Source: Sphingomonadales bacterium
GTDB taxonomy: Bacteria > Pseudomonadota > Alphaproteobacteria > Sphingomonadales > Sphingomonadaceae
DNA: 64,000 bases
Assembly: GCA_027486895.1 (NCBI GenBank)
Contig: JAIXOE010000037.1
Span: 1 to 64,000 of the forward strand
Reading direction: 5' to 3'
Below the pieces are notes generated by a model. That model was not told the origin of the DNA, searched no databases, and was given only the letters and a program-made list of their open reading frames with translations. Position numbers and translations under genes: made by a program. Position 1 is the stretch's first letter; each line of letters opens with the position of its first letter. This document shows positions 8,735-18,129 of the stretch, piece after piece.

Positions 8735-9232
8735 ATGACTGAAAAAAATAACGGACTGCAAGATCTGTTTCTGAACTCCCTCCGAAAGTCTAAAACACCG
8801 GTGACCATGTTTTTGGTTAAAGGTGTGAAGCTTCAAGGTGTGGTCACCTGGTTTGACAATTTTTCGGTGCTGTTGCGCCGCGATGGCATGTCCCAGTTGG
8901 TCTACAAGCACAGCATTTCCACTATTATGCCATCGGTTTCGCCCGATCGGGCTGTATTCGACGAGATGATGAGCCGCACGAGCCACCGCGCCGGAATGCT
9001 TCAGGACGTTTTCTTGCACGCGATGTGCGACAAGAATGAGCCTGTTACAACGTTCCTCGTCAACGGTGTCATGCTTCAGGGCGGGATTGCCGCTTACGAC
9101 CTTTTCTCGGTTCTACTGGAACGCGATGGTACGACGCAGCTGGTGTACAAGCACGCGATTTCCACCATTCAGCCTGCACATCCTGTAAATCTCGCCGAAT
9201 ATAATCAGGGCGTGGATGAGGCTGATATTTGA
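8735..9232 (+). CDS. hfq: Hfq RNA chaperone with two Sm-like domains in tandem
   Basis: A 165-residue protein holding two complete Hfq domains, about 8-66 and 89-147, joined by a 22-residue linker. Hfq normally has one such domain and forms a hexamer that pairs small RNAs with mRNAs. Copy 1 has [17 protein letters not shown] and VYKHSISTI; copy 2 has [17 protein letters not shown] and VYKHAISTI, so both keep the proximal-face Gln and the Lys-His pair. The basic rim is present in copy 1 (R17, K18, K20) but replaced in copy 2 by C98-D99-K100-N101-E102. The ATG at 8735 is where Hfq similarity begins; upstream in-frame codons are not family-like. hflX overlaps its stop. Three chains would be needed for a six-domain ring (inference). 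Confidence 0.95.
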   Translation: MTEKNNGLQDLFLNSLRKSKTPVTMFLVKGVKLQGVVTWFDNFSVLLRRDGMSQLVYKHSISTIMPSVSPDRAVFDEMMSRTSHRAGMLQDVFLHAMCDKNEPVTTFLVNGVMLQGGIAAYDLFSVLLERDGTTQLVYKHAISTIQPAHPVNLAEYNQGVDEADI

Positions 9233-10554
9233 GCGTTTTTGAACGTAGTGAGACCGACGAGTTTGCGCGCGGTGCGCGTGCGTTGGTGATTTACCCCGAA
9301 CTGCCTGGAAGGGCTTCGGTGGGCCCTGAGGCGCGTCTGGCCGAGGCCGAGGGCCTTGCATTGGCAATTGGCCTGAACGTCGTCCAGAAAAAGCATTTTC
9401 GCGTGCGTTCCCCGCGCGCGGTTACTTTGATGGGTGGCGGACAAGTGGAGGAGATTGCCCAGATAGGACGGGACTCCGAGATTGACTTACTGATCGTCGA
9501 TGCGTCTTTGACTGCCATCCAGCAGCGCAATCTTGAAGAGCGCACCGGTTTAAAAACGATTGACCGTACCGGGCTCATTCTCGAAATTTTTGGGGAGCGT
9601 GCAGCCACAGCCGAAGGACGGTTGCAGGTTGAACTCGCCCATTTGGATTATCAGGCAGGTCGCTTGGTGCGCAGTTGGACTCACTTGGAGCGGCAGCGCG
9701 GCGGTTTCGGTTTCTTAGGCGGGCCGGGCGAAACACAGATTGAAGCGGATCGCCGTATGATCCGCGACCGAATGGCCCGTTTGCGTCGCGAACTTGAGGA
9801 AGTGAAGCGAACCCGGTCGTTGCACCGTGCACGCCGCAAAAGGGCACCTTGGCCAGTGATCGCTTTGGTTGGCTACACCAACGCGGGCAAGTCGACATTG
9901 TTCAACAGCCTCACGCGTGCGACCGTGTTGGCCGAAGATATGTTGTTTGCGACGCTTGATCCAACAATGCGGGAAATTTCCTTGCCGGGGGTGGAAAAGG
10001 CGATTTTGTCTGACACCGTCGGATTTGTTTCCGATCTGCCGACGCAATTGGTTGCGGCGTTCCGCGCAACACTGGAAGAAGTGATCTCAGCGGATATCAT
10101 CGTTCATGTGCGCGACATTTCGCACAGCGAATCCGATGCGCAACGTGATGATGTTCTTCAAATCCTACGGGATTTAGGGGTTTTGGACGATAGCGAAGCT
10201 GGTAACCAACCCCGGATGTTGGAGGTGTGGAACAAGATTGACTTGCTCGATGCCGAAAAGCGCGAAGATATGTCGGCGCTTGTTCAGCGCAGCGATGATT
10301 TGCTCATGATTTCCGCGCAGACGGGTGAGGGCGTTGATGCCTTTAAGGCCCATCTTTCAGCGCTGATCGCAAAGGGAAATGTTGTGCGATCTGTTCGATT
10401 GAAAGCCAGCGATGGCGCTGCGCTCGCTTGGCTACATGCGCGCGGGACAATCATCAGCCAGATTGTGGAAGATGATCTCGTAACTGTAGAAGCATCGCTG
10501 AGCCGCCAGTTATGGGGCCAGTTCGACAAGCAATTCACCCAAATCGAGGCTTAG
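9229..10554 (+). CDS. hflX: GTPase HflX
   Basis: A 441-residue ribosome-associated GTPase, involved in splitting stalled or heat-damaged ribosomes. The N-terminal HflX domain is followed by a coiled-coil rich in Arg and Glu (about 170-205) and the G domain with G1 GYTNAGKST at 215-223, G3 DTVGF and G4 NKID. The start is a TTG at 9229 that overlaps the hfq TGA stop (TTGA), with GAGG 7 bp upstream at 9218-9221, so it is translationally coupled to hfq. The hfq-hflX pairing is widely conserved in proteobacteria. Its TAG stop directly abuts the stop of mazG on the opposite strand. Confidence 0.95.
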   Translation: MSVFERSETDEFARGARALVIYPELPGRASVGPEARLAEAEGLALAIGLNVVQKKHFRVRSPRAVTLMGGGQVEEIAQIGRDSEIDLLIVDASLTAIQQRNLEERTGLKTIDRTGLILEIFGERAATAEGRLQVELAHLDYQAGRLVRSWTHLERQRGGFGFLGGPGETQIEADRRMIRDRMARLRRELEEVKRTRSLHRARRKRAPWPVIALVGYTNAGKSTLFNSLTRATVLAEDMLFATLDPTMREISLPGVEKAILSDTVGFVSDLPTQLVAAFRATLEEVISADIIVHVRDISHSESDAQRDDVLQILRDLGVLDDSEAGNQPRMLEVWNKIDLLDAEKREDMSALVQRSDDLLMISAQTGEGVDAFKAHLSALIAKGNVVRSVRLKASDGAALAWLHARGTIISQIVEDDLVTVEASLSRQLWGQFDKQFTQIEA

Positions 10555-11331
10555 TTATTTTGCTTCTTTGGATTTTGCCTGCTGCCAAAGGAGTTCTTTC
10601 TCATCCAGGGATAGAGCGGGAAACGCGTCACCGGCAGATGCCTCCATATCCCGGAACCGGCGCTCGAACTTTGCACTTGCTGCCTTTAGCGCGGTTTCGG
10701 CATCGACTTCATGAAAACGGGCAAAGTTGACCACGGCGAACAATAAATCACCAATCTCTTCGGCTACATGCTCTGCTGAGGTTGCTGTTGCAACTTCCTC
10801 TAGTTCCTCAATTATTTTGTCACGCGCACCTGACTGGTCGGGCCAGTCAAAACCGGTGCGTGCGGCGCGCTTCTGGATTTTTTGAGCGCGCAATAATGCG
10901 GGGAGGGCACGGGCCACACCTGCTAGCGCGCTGTTGTCCGAGCCAGCTTCGCGTTCCGTTGCTTTAATGCTTTCCCAACTGTCCGGGATGCTTTTGGGTG
11001 TTGCGTCTTGTTGGGTGAATACATGCGGATGGCGGCGGACCATTTTGTCGCAAATGCTGCTGACGACATCGTTAAAGTCGAACTCGCCGATTTCAGCTGC
11101 CATCTGGCTGTGGAACACGACTTGGAGTAGTAAATCGCCCAATTCGTCCTTTAGCGCATCTAGATCATTGTTCTCGATAGCGTCGGCAACTTCATAGGCT
11201 TCCTCAATGGTATATGGAGCAATGGTCGAGAAATCCTGCTCAAGATCCCAAGGGCATCCAGATTGCGGATCGCGCAAACGCGCCATAATGTTCGTGAGAG
11301 GGGTAATATCAGCCTGCATCGGTCCAGCCAT
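10555..11331 (-). CDS. mazG: Nucleoside triphosphate pyrophosphohydrolase MazG
   Basis: A 258-residue all-alpha NTP pyrophosphohydrolase that clears non-canonical or excess nucleoside triphosphates. Two MazG repeats are visible: the first with LRDPQSGCPWDLEQDF near 19-34 and the metal-binding EEAYEV and DELGDLLLQVVFHSQ motifs, the second with EELEEV and EEIGDLLFAVVNFARF near 170-200. Length matches the bacterial two-domain form. It is convergent with hflX, and the two stop codons touch without a spacer. An in-frame ATG four codons downstream is an alternative start; no clear ribosome-binding site supports either. Confidence 0.94.
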   Translation of the reverse strand: MAGPMQADITPLTNIMARLRDPQSGCPWDLEQDFSTIAPYTIEEAYEVADAIENNDLDALKDELGDLLLQVVFHSQMAAEIGEFDFNDVVSSICDKMVRRHPHVFTQQDATPKSIPDSWESIKATEREAGSDNSALAGVARALPALLRAQKIQKRAARTGFDWPDQSGARDKIIEELEEVATATSAEHVAEEIGDLLFAVVNFARFHEVDAETALKAASAKFERRFRDMEASAGDAFPALSLDEKELLWQQAKSKEAK

Positions 11332-11346
11332 GTATAAGTTCGATAA

Positions 11347-11375
11347 TATATATTATGTTAAGTAAAATATTGCAA
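11347..11375 (-). promoter_or_regulatory. Candidate promoter of mazG
   Basis: Reading the minus strand, TTGCAA (11370-11375) is followed after 17 bp by TATATA (11347-11352), upstream of the mazG start at 11331. The -10 region sits inside a 14-bp A/T palindrome (11343-11356). The implied leader would be very short. Spacing fits a housekeeping promoter, but the region is simply A/T-rich and the call is weak. Confidence 0.3.
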
Positions 11376-11407
11376 TCGCGATGCGCTTGTCCAACTATGC
11401 GCCACGT

Positions 11408-12010
11408 TCACAGCTTCAACGTCATGACATTTGCCTCGACCTTCCAGCTTTGGATGCTGTCTAAAAAGTTCATGCCCAGCACATTGGTGTCCCCGAAGCT
11501 TTCAGACACAACGACCTTGTGCTGCGGAATTTCAAGCGTATCAATTTTGAGCAACTGGATAACGCCACGCTTGGCGGTTACGCGGCCGTTCGCAGTGTCC
11601 AGGATTACCGGATATCCATCAGCATCTACTTCTATGCTCGTTTCACGCGCAGTGTCTGCGTTCACCGCTGTGGTGGTCGCGCCGCTATCAATCATGAACC
11701 GGACGGGTTTGCCATTAACATCAACTTGCAGCCAGTAATGGCCGTCATCCTGACGCCGTATAGCGATTTCATCACCGCTAACGCTTTGGCCAGCTGTGCC
11801 CAAAATATCCGCTTTTACGCGCTCCCAAATGGCGACAAATTCGAACCGGAAGCTGAATATTGCGAACAAAGCCGCAAAAATTGCGATCCATGCAAATGCC
11901 GCTTTGGCAACATAACCCAATGGCAACCGGCGCGCAGCCAACGAGCTAACTAGGAGAACCACACAAACGACGCCCCAAATCAGCGATGGGCCATCCTCCA
12001 TGATGTTCAT
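11408..12010 (-). CDS. Membrane-anchored retropepsin-like aspartic protease (clan AA, TIGR02281-type)
   Basis: A 200-residue protein with two N-terminal membrane segments (about 9-26 and 36-53) and a soluble C-terminal domain carrying the aspartic protease motif FMIDSGATTTAV with D108. This is the single-domain retropepsin-like family found in many proteobacteria; such proteins must dimerise to build an active site. The second conserved block (VLGMNFLDSIQSW) is near the C-terminus. Two ATGs four codons apart can serve as start; the first overlaps the tatD stop by 4 bp (ATGA). Substrate unknown. The domain presumably faces the periplasm or cytoplasm depending on the hairpin; I cannot decide which. 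Confidence 0.85.
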   Translation of the reverse strand: MNIMEDGPSLIWGVVCVVLLVSSLAARRLPLGYVAKAAFAWIAIFAALFAIFSFRFEFVAIWERVKADILGTAGQSVSGDEIAIRRQDDGHYWLQVDVNGKPVRFMIDSGATTTAVNADTARETSIEVDADGYPVILDTANGRVTAKRGVIQLLKIDTLEIPQHKVVVSESFGDTNVLGMNFLDSIQSWKVEANVMTLKL

Positions 12011-12783
12011 CGTATCGCCTTTGCAAAAAGACTATAGAAATTGTCTGAAGTCTGTTTCGCGACTGTTTCAACTGCTTCCCCGCGCAACTGAGCCACGAAA
12101 CGCGCGGTGTCAGCGACAAATGCAGGCTCGCCCGTCTTGCCACGGTGTGGAATGGGTGCCAGAAACGGTGCATCGGTTTCCACCAACAGCCGGTCCGACG
12201 GCAGCCATTTGGCGACTTCCTGAAGGTCCTGCGCGTTCTTAAACGTCACGATACCGGAAAGCGAAATATAGAGACCCAGGTCTAACGCCGTTCGGGCAAA
12301 TTCTGCGCTGGCAGTGAAGCAATGAATAACCCCCGTGAAAGCACCTTTTGACATTTCGTCGCGAAGGATATCGGTTGTTTCGGCTTCGGCATCGCGCGTG
12401 TGAATAATGATCGGAAGTCCGGTTTCCCGTGACGCCGCAATATGTTCCCGAAATGAAAGGCCTTGCTGCGCGCGATCGCTATGATCGTAGTAAAAATCCA
12501 GCCCAGTTTCGCCGATGGCGACGACGCGTGGGTGCGCTGCACGCTCGATAAGCTTAGCAGCGTCAATTCCTGTATGTTGGTCAGCTTCATGCGGATGGAT
12601 GCCCACAGAGGCCCAAACATCCGCTTCCTGTTCCGCAAGGCCAATGACCTCATCCCACTCGCGTTCGCGGGTCGAAATGTTGAGCATGGCGGATACGCAG
12701 CTGTCACGGGCACGCGCAAGGATGTCGCCCTGCTGCTCGACCAAACCTTTATAATTGAGGTGGCAGTGGGAATCGACAAACAT
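12007..12783 (-). CDS. tatD: TatD-family metal-dependent deoxyribonuclease
   Basis: A 258-residue TIM-barrel hydrolase. It shows the metal-binding DSHCHL (H6, H8 region), VAIGETGLDFYYDHS near 91-105, the IIHTRDAE strand and ETDAPFLAP near 202-210, all typical of TatD/YcfH nucleases. The gene sits in a tight chain: it overlaps metG by 1 bp at its start and the aspartic protease gene by 4 bp at its end. The metG-tatD pairing is common in alphaproteobacteria. Probable role: 3'-5' exonuclease activity in DNA repair or turnover. Confidence 0.93.
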   Translation of the reverse strand: MFVDSHCHLNYKGLVEQQGDILARARDSCVSAMLNISTREREWDEVIGLAEQEADVWASVGIHPHEADQHTGIDAAKLIERAAHPRVVAIGETGLDFYYDHSDRAQQGLSFREHIAASRETGLPIIIHTRDAEAETTDILRDEMSKGAFTGVIHCFTASAEFARTALDLGLYISLSGIVTFKNAQDLQEVAKWLPSDRLLVETDAPFLAPIPHRGKTGEPAFVADTARFVAQLRGEAVETVAKQTSDNFYSLFAKAIR

Positions 12784-14351
12784 CAGGCAGCAGTCCCCTC
12801 CTCCGCCGGCACTTCCAGTCGTGGGAACAACCCAACTGGCTGCGCAATTTGGAAATTGCTCTCGGCCAGAGGTGAATACCAGTGCGAACCGGCATTCTTG
12901 AAATTCCGTACGTCAACGGGAACGCCCATTTGGTCCAACAATTTGGTGGCCGATCCCGGAATAATTGGCAAAGCGGCGATTGCGAGTTGCGCGATACAGA
13001 TGAACAGCGTGGCCAGCACGGTTTCCATGCGCTCAGGATCTGTTTTCTTCAGCGCCCAAGGGGCCTGCACATCAACATAAGCGTTGCATGCAAACACTGC
13101 CTGCATCCAGCTTTCCAGGCCCTGAGACATCGCCAAATCTTCATAATGTGCAGGAATATGTTGGGCAACGGTGGCTCCCACCAAATCTAACAGCGCAATA
13201 TCGTCGTCGTGATGGCCGCGAATAGCCGGCAAATAGCCTTCACAGTTTTTGAAGATCAGAGACAATGTCCGCTGCGCCAAATTACCAAAGCTGTTGGCTA
13301 GGTCAGCATTCACTCGCGTCACGATTGCTTCGGGGCTGTAGCTGCCATCCTGACCAAAGCTCACTTCACGCAACAGGAAGTAGCGCAATGCATCCACACC
13401 GAACAATTCGGCCAGCTGCATCGGGTCGACGACATTGCCCAACGACTTGGACATTTTCTCGCCACGCGACAGCAGAAAACCGTGGCCGAATACCTGCTTA
13501 GGCAGTGGCAAGCCGGCTGACATCAAAAATGCAGGCCAATACACGGTGTGAAAACGGACAATGTCCTTGCCGATTATATGGACACTTGCAGGCCAGAATT
13601 TGCGCCATTCCTCGGTATCATCGGGAAAGCCAATCGCGGAAATATATGTCGTTAGCGCGTCTAACCACACATACATGACATGGTTTTCGCTGCCGGGGAC
13701 TTTCACACCCCAATCAAAGCTGGTGCGGGATACGGACAAGTCTTTCAGGCCGCCCTCAACGAATTTTACCGTCTCGTTTTTGCGGCTGTCAGGACGGATA
13801 AAGTCCGAATTTGCCGCATAATGTTCGAGCAATGGCTGTTCGTATTTGGAAAGCCGGAAAAACCAGCTTTCTTCAACTGTCCACGCGACTGGCGTTCCTT
13901 GTGGAGAGAGCTTTTGCCCCCCCTCGCCGTCGGTCAGTTCTGTTTCGTCATAATAAGCCTCGTCCCGGACGGAGTACCAGCCCTCGTACCGGTCGAGATA
14001 CAGGTCTCCGCTGGCTTCCAGCCGTTTCCAGATCGCTTGGCTGGCTTTGTGGTGATGCTCGGATGTTGTACGACAAAAATGATCCGCTGAAATATCAAGA
14101 GTTTCGCACATTTGCTTGAAATATAAAGACATTTCATCAGCGAGGTCGCGTGTTGCCTTGCCCGCTGCGCGCGCCGTCTGGTCCATCTTCAGGCCATGCT
14201 CATCGGTGCCGGTGACGAAACACACGTCTCGGCCCATCAGCCGCTGAAACCTTGCTATCGCGTCAGTCGCGATTGCTTCATAAGCATGGCCAATATGCGG
14301 CTTGCCATTTGGATAGGCGATGGCTGTGGTAATGTAAAAAGGTTCGGACAT
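12783..14351 (-). CDS. metG: Methionyl-tRNA synthetase
   Basis: A 522-residue class I aminoacyl-tRNA synthetase that charges tRNA-Met. The HIGH motif is exact at 19-22 (NGKPHIGHAYE) and KMSKS is at 299-303. The protein ends after the anticodon-binding helical domain and has no C-terminal tRNA-binding (EMAP/Trbp111-like) extension, as is usual in alphaproteobacteria. It lies 24 bp after holB and overlaps tatD by 1 bp, inside a minus-strand chain of housekeeping genes. Confidence 0.97.
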   Translation of the reverse strand: MSEPFYITTAIAYPNGKPHIGHAYEAIATDAIARFQRLMGRDVCFVTGTDEHGLKMDQTARAAGKATRDLADEMSLYFKQMCETLDISADHFCRTTSEHHHKASQAIWKRLEASGDLYLDRYEGWYSVRDEAYYDETELTDGEGGQKLSPQGTPVAWTVEESWFFRLSKYEQPLLEHYAANSDFIRPDSRKNETVKFVEGGLKDLSVSRTSFDWGVKVPGSENHVMYVWLDALTTYISAIGFPDDTEEWRKFWPASVHIIGKDIVRFHTVYWPAFLMSAGLPLPKQVFGHGFLLSRGEKMSKSLGNVVDPMQLAELFGVDALRYFLLREVSFGQDGSYSPEAIVTRVNADLANSFGNLAQRTLSLIFKNCEGYLPAIRGHHDDDIALLDLVGATVAQHIPAHYEDLAMSQGLESWMQAVFACNAYVDVQAPWALKKTDPERMETVLATLFICIAQLAIAALPIIPGSATKLLDQMGVPVDVRNFKNAGSHWYSPLAESNFQIAQPVGLFPRLEVPAEEGTAA

Positions 14352-14375
14352 GTGGACTCTTGTATTTTTGGCTAA

Positions 14376-15335
14376 CTAGCTCGCCTTATGCGCTTGAACC
14401 GATGCCAGCAAGCTTCCCATTTGAAAGACGACGCTCTGTTTATCCAAACTTAGCGCAATCGCGCGGCCTGCCAATCCGCTAGCAACCTCCCAAGCGTCAA
14501 CACCAGAGCGCACCTGCCCCATGCCAAGTTGTCGGGTATGATCCGCAATCAATGCCGGGGCGCGGCGCAGAAAGGCCTCGTAGCGAGGCTGTGCGGCTTT
14601 CAGCGAAAGCTTCTCTGCCAAGCCGATGCGAATGGCGTTGTCGCGGTCACCCGAGCGCAATATTGACGTCATGGCGTCTTCCAGCTCATCGAGCCTGAGG
14701 CCAAGGAAATCAAGCGCTTGGCCGGGCGAACCATTCCCCAAGCGGACAAGCGCATCAATATCTGATTGGTTTGCCTCTGGCGCCGCACGTTGCAATGCCT
14801 CCGACATGTCGGCGTCGCACAATGGCTCAAACCGCAATATTTGGCAGCGAGACCGGATGGTTGGGAGCAATCGGTCACTGGCATGGCTCACGAGGAAGAA
14901 AAATGTCCCGACAGGCGGTTCTTCCAGAGACTTGAGCAGTGCGTTCGCACCGCCGCGTTCGAGGTCGTCCGCGGAATCAATGATGATAGCGCGCTTATCG
15001 CTTAACCCGGGACGCGAAGTCAGAACTTGCTGAAGGCTGCGGATCTGATCGACCGTGATGCTGCGCTTGAACTCTGTCGCATCCGTGACGTCTTCGTCGT
15101 CCTTTGGCGGATCTTTTGGTAGCCGCTTGACCGACAAGATATCGGGATGAGAGCCTCGCGCGATCAAATTCCCATGTGCGTTGCTGGGATCAACAAGTGC
15201 CGACGCCGCCTTCAAGGCGAATGCGGATTTACCTAGCCCCCTCGCCCCGGCCAATATCCAGCCATGATGTGTTTTCCCGCTTTCGCACGCTTTGGAAAAC
15301 TGGCGCCATGCCTTGTCATGGCCGACATAGTCCAT
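14376..15335 (-). CDS. holB: DNA polymerase III subunit delta' (clamp loader)
   Basis: A 319-residue AAA+ family clamp-loader subunit. It has a P-loop-like GARGLGKS at 30-37, the region SLEEPPVGTFFFLVSH near 135-150 and the SRC-type arginine motif IRSRCQILRFEPL. In the replisome, delta' works with delta and the gamma/tau subunits to load the sliding clamp. The start overlaps the tmk stop by 1 bp; the tmk-holB order is widely conserved. Length is normal. Confidence 0.93.
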   Translation of the reverse strand: MDYVGHDKAWRQFSKACESGKTHHGWILAGARGLGKSAFALKAASALVDPSNAHGNLIARGSHPDILSVKRLPKDPPKDDEDVTDATEFKRSITVDQIRSLQQVLTSRPGLSDKRAIIIDSADDLERGGANALLKSLEEPPVGTFFFLVSHASDRLLPTIRSRCQILRFEPLCDADMSEALQRAAPEANQSDIDALVRLGNGSPGQALDFLGLRLDELEDAMTSILRSGDRDNAIRIGLAEKLSLKAAQPRYEAFLRRAPALIADHTRQLGMGQVRSGVDAWEVASGLAGRAIALSLDKQSVVFQMGSLLASVQAHKAS

Positions 15336-15973
15336 CAGGATTGGCCCACCAACAGGTCGGATATTTGCGCAACAAGCCGTGTCGTTACATCCTGCGGTGC
15401 GCCAGATGCGTCGACAAGACGCACTCTTGCTTCATTCTCTGCATATTCCACGAAGGCAATATCAACTTCCGAATGGAAAACTTCTGCCCTGCCTTGAATA
15501 CGGTCAGGACGGTTTTGGTCTCTGGCTGCAGCGCGCTGGGCCGCTTCCTTTGGATCAAGGCGCAGTACCAACGTGCGGTCTGGTAAAAGGCCATGGCTGC
15601 CAATGTTGTGCAGCGTCATGATGTCATCATCTGACATGCCCGAGCCTGCCCCTTGATAGGCACGGCTGCTGTCAATGAAGCGGTCGGCAATGACCCATTT
15701 CCCGCTCGCCAATGCGGGTTCGATTAAACGTTCGACATGGTCGCTGCGCGCAGCGGCAAACAACAGTGCTTCTGCACGCGGTAGCCAGCGTTCCGCGCTT
15801 CCACCTAACAGCAGCTGCCGGATAATCTCCGCGCCCTCGGTTCCGCCCGGCTCGCGCGTCAAAATAACCTCATAACCATGATTTCGGATCATGTCCGCGA
15901 GTGCGTTTATCTGTGTAGACTTACCCACGCCCTCCCCGCCCTCAATGGACAAGAAACGTCCACGGGCGGTCAT
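15335..15973 (-). CDS. tmk: Thymidylate kinase
   Basis: A 212-residue P-loop kinase that phosphorylates dTMP to dTDP. It has the P-loop EGGEGVGKST (11-20), the TREPGGTE motif near 40-47 and DRFIDSSRAYQG near 97-108. It is preceded by the carboxypeptidase gene with a 4-bp overlap and followed by holB with a 1-bp overlap, so synthesis of the three proteins is probably coupled. Confidence 0.97.
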   Translation of the reverse strand: MTARGRFLSIEGGEGVGKSTQINALADMIRNHGYEVILTREPGGTEGAEIIRQLLLGGSAERWLPRAEALLFAAARSDHVERLIEPALASGKWVIADRFIDSSRAYQGAGSGMSDDDIMTLHNIGSHGLLPDRTLVLRLDPKEAAQRAAARDQNRPDRIQGRAEVFHSEVDIAFVEYAENEARVRLVDASGAPQDVTTRLVAQISDLLVGQS

Positions 15974-17112
15974 GCCGTCACCAATGACAGCAACCCATTA
16001 TAGGCGCGCATGAAAAAGCCTGCCGGGGCTACCGATTCGTGAGCCAATAAGGGCATGATTTGCTCTGTTCCGTCCTCAAATTTCGCAACAAGCTGTGCCA
16101 CTTGCGTCCCACGCTTAATAGGTGCCTTTAGCGGCCCCGTATAGCGTACGAATAATGTATAATTGTCTTTTTCTCCCCGTGGCAAGGTCACCATGACCGG
16201 GCTCTTTGAGCTGACCACGACCGACCGGGAATTGCCCATTTGCACAGGTAAGCGCATCACCCGCGCTTTGGCGCTGTAAAGCCGTTCTGTACGCCAGTCC
16301 TGAAAAGCCCAACGCATGACACGGGCAGACTCGCTTGCACGGGCTTGCACGCTGCCAAGACCCGCGACCACCATCATGACCCGGCGACCGCCTTGTTGTG
16401 CAGTGCCCGTAAAGCAATAGCCAGCTTCGGATGTATGCCCGGTTTTCATACCATCGGCGCCGTCGATGACACCGAGTATGGGGTTTCGGTTGACCTGGCG
16501 GATATTGTTCCACGCAAAGCCGGTTTCGCCATAAAAGCGATGATATAGAGTTGGAAAGTCGCGAATAGTCCGCGCGCCAAGCAACGCGAGATCTTGCGCC
16601 GTCGTTCGCGTCTTTCCAGCGTCGGGCCACCCGTTCGCTGTGGCAAAATGGCTGTTTCGCATCCCTATTTGGGCAGCAGCTTTGTTCATTTGCTTCGTAA
16701 AGGCAGCTTCCGATCCTGCGACGCCTTCTGCCAAAACAATGGCTGCGTCGTTTCCCGAAAGGCTGATAAGGCCATGCAACAGGTCCGACACGCGAACGTC
16801 TTGATTGGCTTTCAAAAACATCGATGAGCCAGTGTTATTCCAACGTTTCCAGATCGCCGGGCGCACGCGGAACTTTGTATTTGCGTCCAGTTTGCCACGC
16901 TGAATGAGATCAAACACGACGTAAGCGGTCATCATCTTCGCCATGGAAGCTGGTGGAATTTGCTTATGCCCATTTTCGTTGAGCAAGATTCTGCCAGACG
17001 CCATGTCTACGACGTAAGCGATCGGTGCAGTGCTCTGAAACCGCGGCTTAGCGGTTGAATATCCAGCTGATACCGGCAGCAAAGTGACGAAAATCCAAAC
17101 AGGTAATCGCAT
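15970..17112 (-). CDS. dacC: D-alanyl-D-alanine carboxypeptidase (penicillin-binding protein, DacC/DacF type)
   Basis: A 380-residue periplasmic serine carboxypeptidase that trims the terminal D-Ala from peptidoglycan stem peptides. It has an N-terminal signal sequence (about 1-21), the SXXK motif with S56-M-A-K59, SGN at 119-121 and KTG at 223-225, then the C-terminal PBP5-like beta domain and a closing amphipathic stretch (FFMRAYNGLLSLV) that likely anchors it to the inner membrane. It follows rlpA by 42 bp and overlaps tmk by 4 bp. With mltB and rlpA it forms a peptidoglycan-remodelling group. Confidence 0.94.
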   Translation of the reverse strand: MRLPVWIFVTLLPVSAGYSTAKPRFQSTAPIAYVVDMASGRILLNENGHKQIPPASMAKMMTAYVVFDLIQRGKLDANTKFRVRPAIWKRWNNTGSSMFLKANQDVRVSDLLHGLISLSGNDAAIVLAEGVAGSEAAFTKQMNKAAAQIGMRNSHFATANGWPDAGKTRTTAQDLALLGARTIRDFPTLYHRFYGETGFAWNNIRQVNRNPILGVIDGADGMKTGHTSEAGYCFTGTAQQGGRRVMMVVAGLGSVQARASESARVMRWAFQDWRTERLYSAKARVMRLPVQMGNSRSVVVSSKSPVMVTLPRGEKDNYTLFVRYTGPLKAPIKRGTQVAQLVAKFEDGTEQIMPLLAHESVAPAGFFMRAYNGLLSLVTA

Positions 17113-17154
17113 AGCCTACCATAGCCACGCCCACCGAATTACAGTTAGTAAAAT

Positions 17155-18129
17155 TCAGTATCGGGTCAACCGCGCGTCCGAATAACCAAGGCGCCGAGCT
17201 TCAGTCAGCCCCCGTTGCCCTTCAGCGTTGTTGGAAAATGGTCCAAGTTGAACGCGAAACATATTAGAACTGCCAGAACGGGCCACGTTTCCGCCGATTT
17301 TTTTTGCCAACGCATCCGCGCTTGCTTGCGACGAGAATGCAGCAACTTGGACAACCCAGTTCCCGTCGTTACGCAAAGCAGGCTTGGTCGAAGGCGCATT
17401 CACAGCCGCTCGGGTGCCACCGGCTTCGCGGATAAACCTTCCATCAGCTTCCGAAACCGTTTCGTTACGATAGGACACCGGTGCTGAAACGCCTTTATCA
17501 GCCTGACGAGTCGCACCGGCGGGCCTGGGCAGCTTTGCCAACTTGTCGCGCAGTACTTTCAACAAGGGACCTGGCGTTTCGATACGTTCTGCGGCGTTCA
17601 AACCCTGGCGCAGCACAGCGCGTTCTTGCTCCGGCGGGTTAACGCGTCGAACGCGAACGCCCGTGGCTGCTTGCCCATCGATCCCCAATTGACGTGCTGC
17701 ACCCGGTGACAAGTCAATCAGTCGGTCGTTTGCCAGCGGGCCGCGATCATTGATGCGCACAAGTATAGTGCGGCCCGTTTCTAGCGCCGTGACTTCAACA
17801 TAGCTTGGTATAGGCAGCGTTTTATGTGCCGCTGTTGCCGCAGCGGGGTTAAAGGCCTCGCCATTGGCGGTATCACGACCGGCGGAATCGGCTTCACCAT
17901 AACCGGCATATCCCACTTCATCATAAGCGGGCACATCTTGAGGTGTGTAGACCGTGGCGCCAACTTTAAACGGCGCTCCAATGATGACGGGTTCGTCCGC
18001 TGCGGATTGATACGCACTGGCAGCAGATGCAGCGTCTGTGGCTTCACTAAGCCCATTCTGGCCGTTCATGCTACACGCAGCGAGTGCCACAAGCGGCATC
18101 GCACAAGCTAGTTTAATTCCGTACCTCAT
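17155..18129 (-). CDS. rlpA: RlpA-type septal-ring lipoprotein with SPOR domain
   Basis: A 324-residue lipoprotein. The signal peptide ends in the lipobox LAAC with C19 as the acylated residue. The double-psi beta-barrel domain (about 60-155) contains the conserved NDRGPLANDRLIDLSPGAA stretch, and the last 80 residues form a SPOR domain (WVVQVAAFSSQASADALAKK) that binds glycan strands stripped of peptides at the septum. RlpA proteins are lytic transglycosylases acting in daughter-cell separation in some species. Its ATG lies 17 bp inside the end of mltB, so the two are co-translated. Confidence 0.92.
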   Translation of the reverse strand: MRYGIKLACAMPLVALAACSMNGQNGLSEATDAASAASAYQSAADEPVIIGAPFKVGATVYTPQDVPAYDEVGYAGYGEADSAGRDTANGEAFNPAAATAAHKTLPIPSYVEVTALETGRTILVRINDRGPLANDRLIDLSPGAARQLGIDGQAATGVRVRRVNPPEQERAVLRQGLNAAERIETPGPLLKVLRDKLAKLPRPAGATRQADKGVSAPVSYRNETVSEADGRFIREAGGTRAAVNAPSTKPALRNDGNWVVQVAAFSSQASADALAKKIGGNVARSGSSNMFRVQLGPFSNNAEGQRGLTEARRLGYSDARLTRY

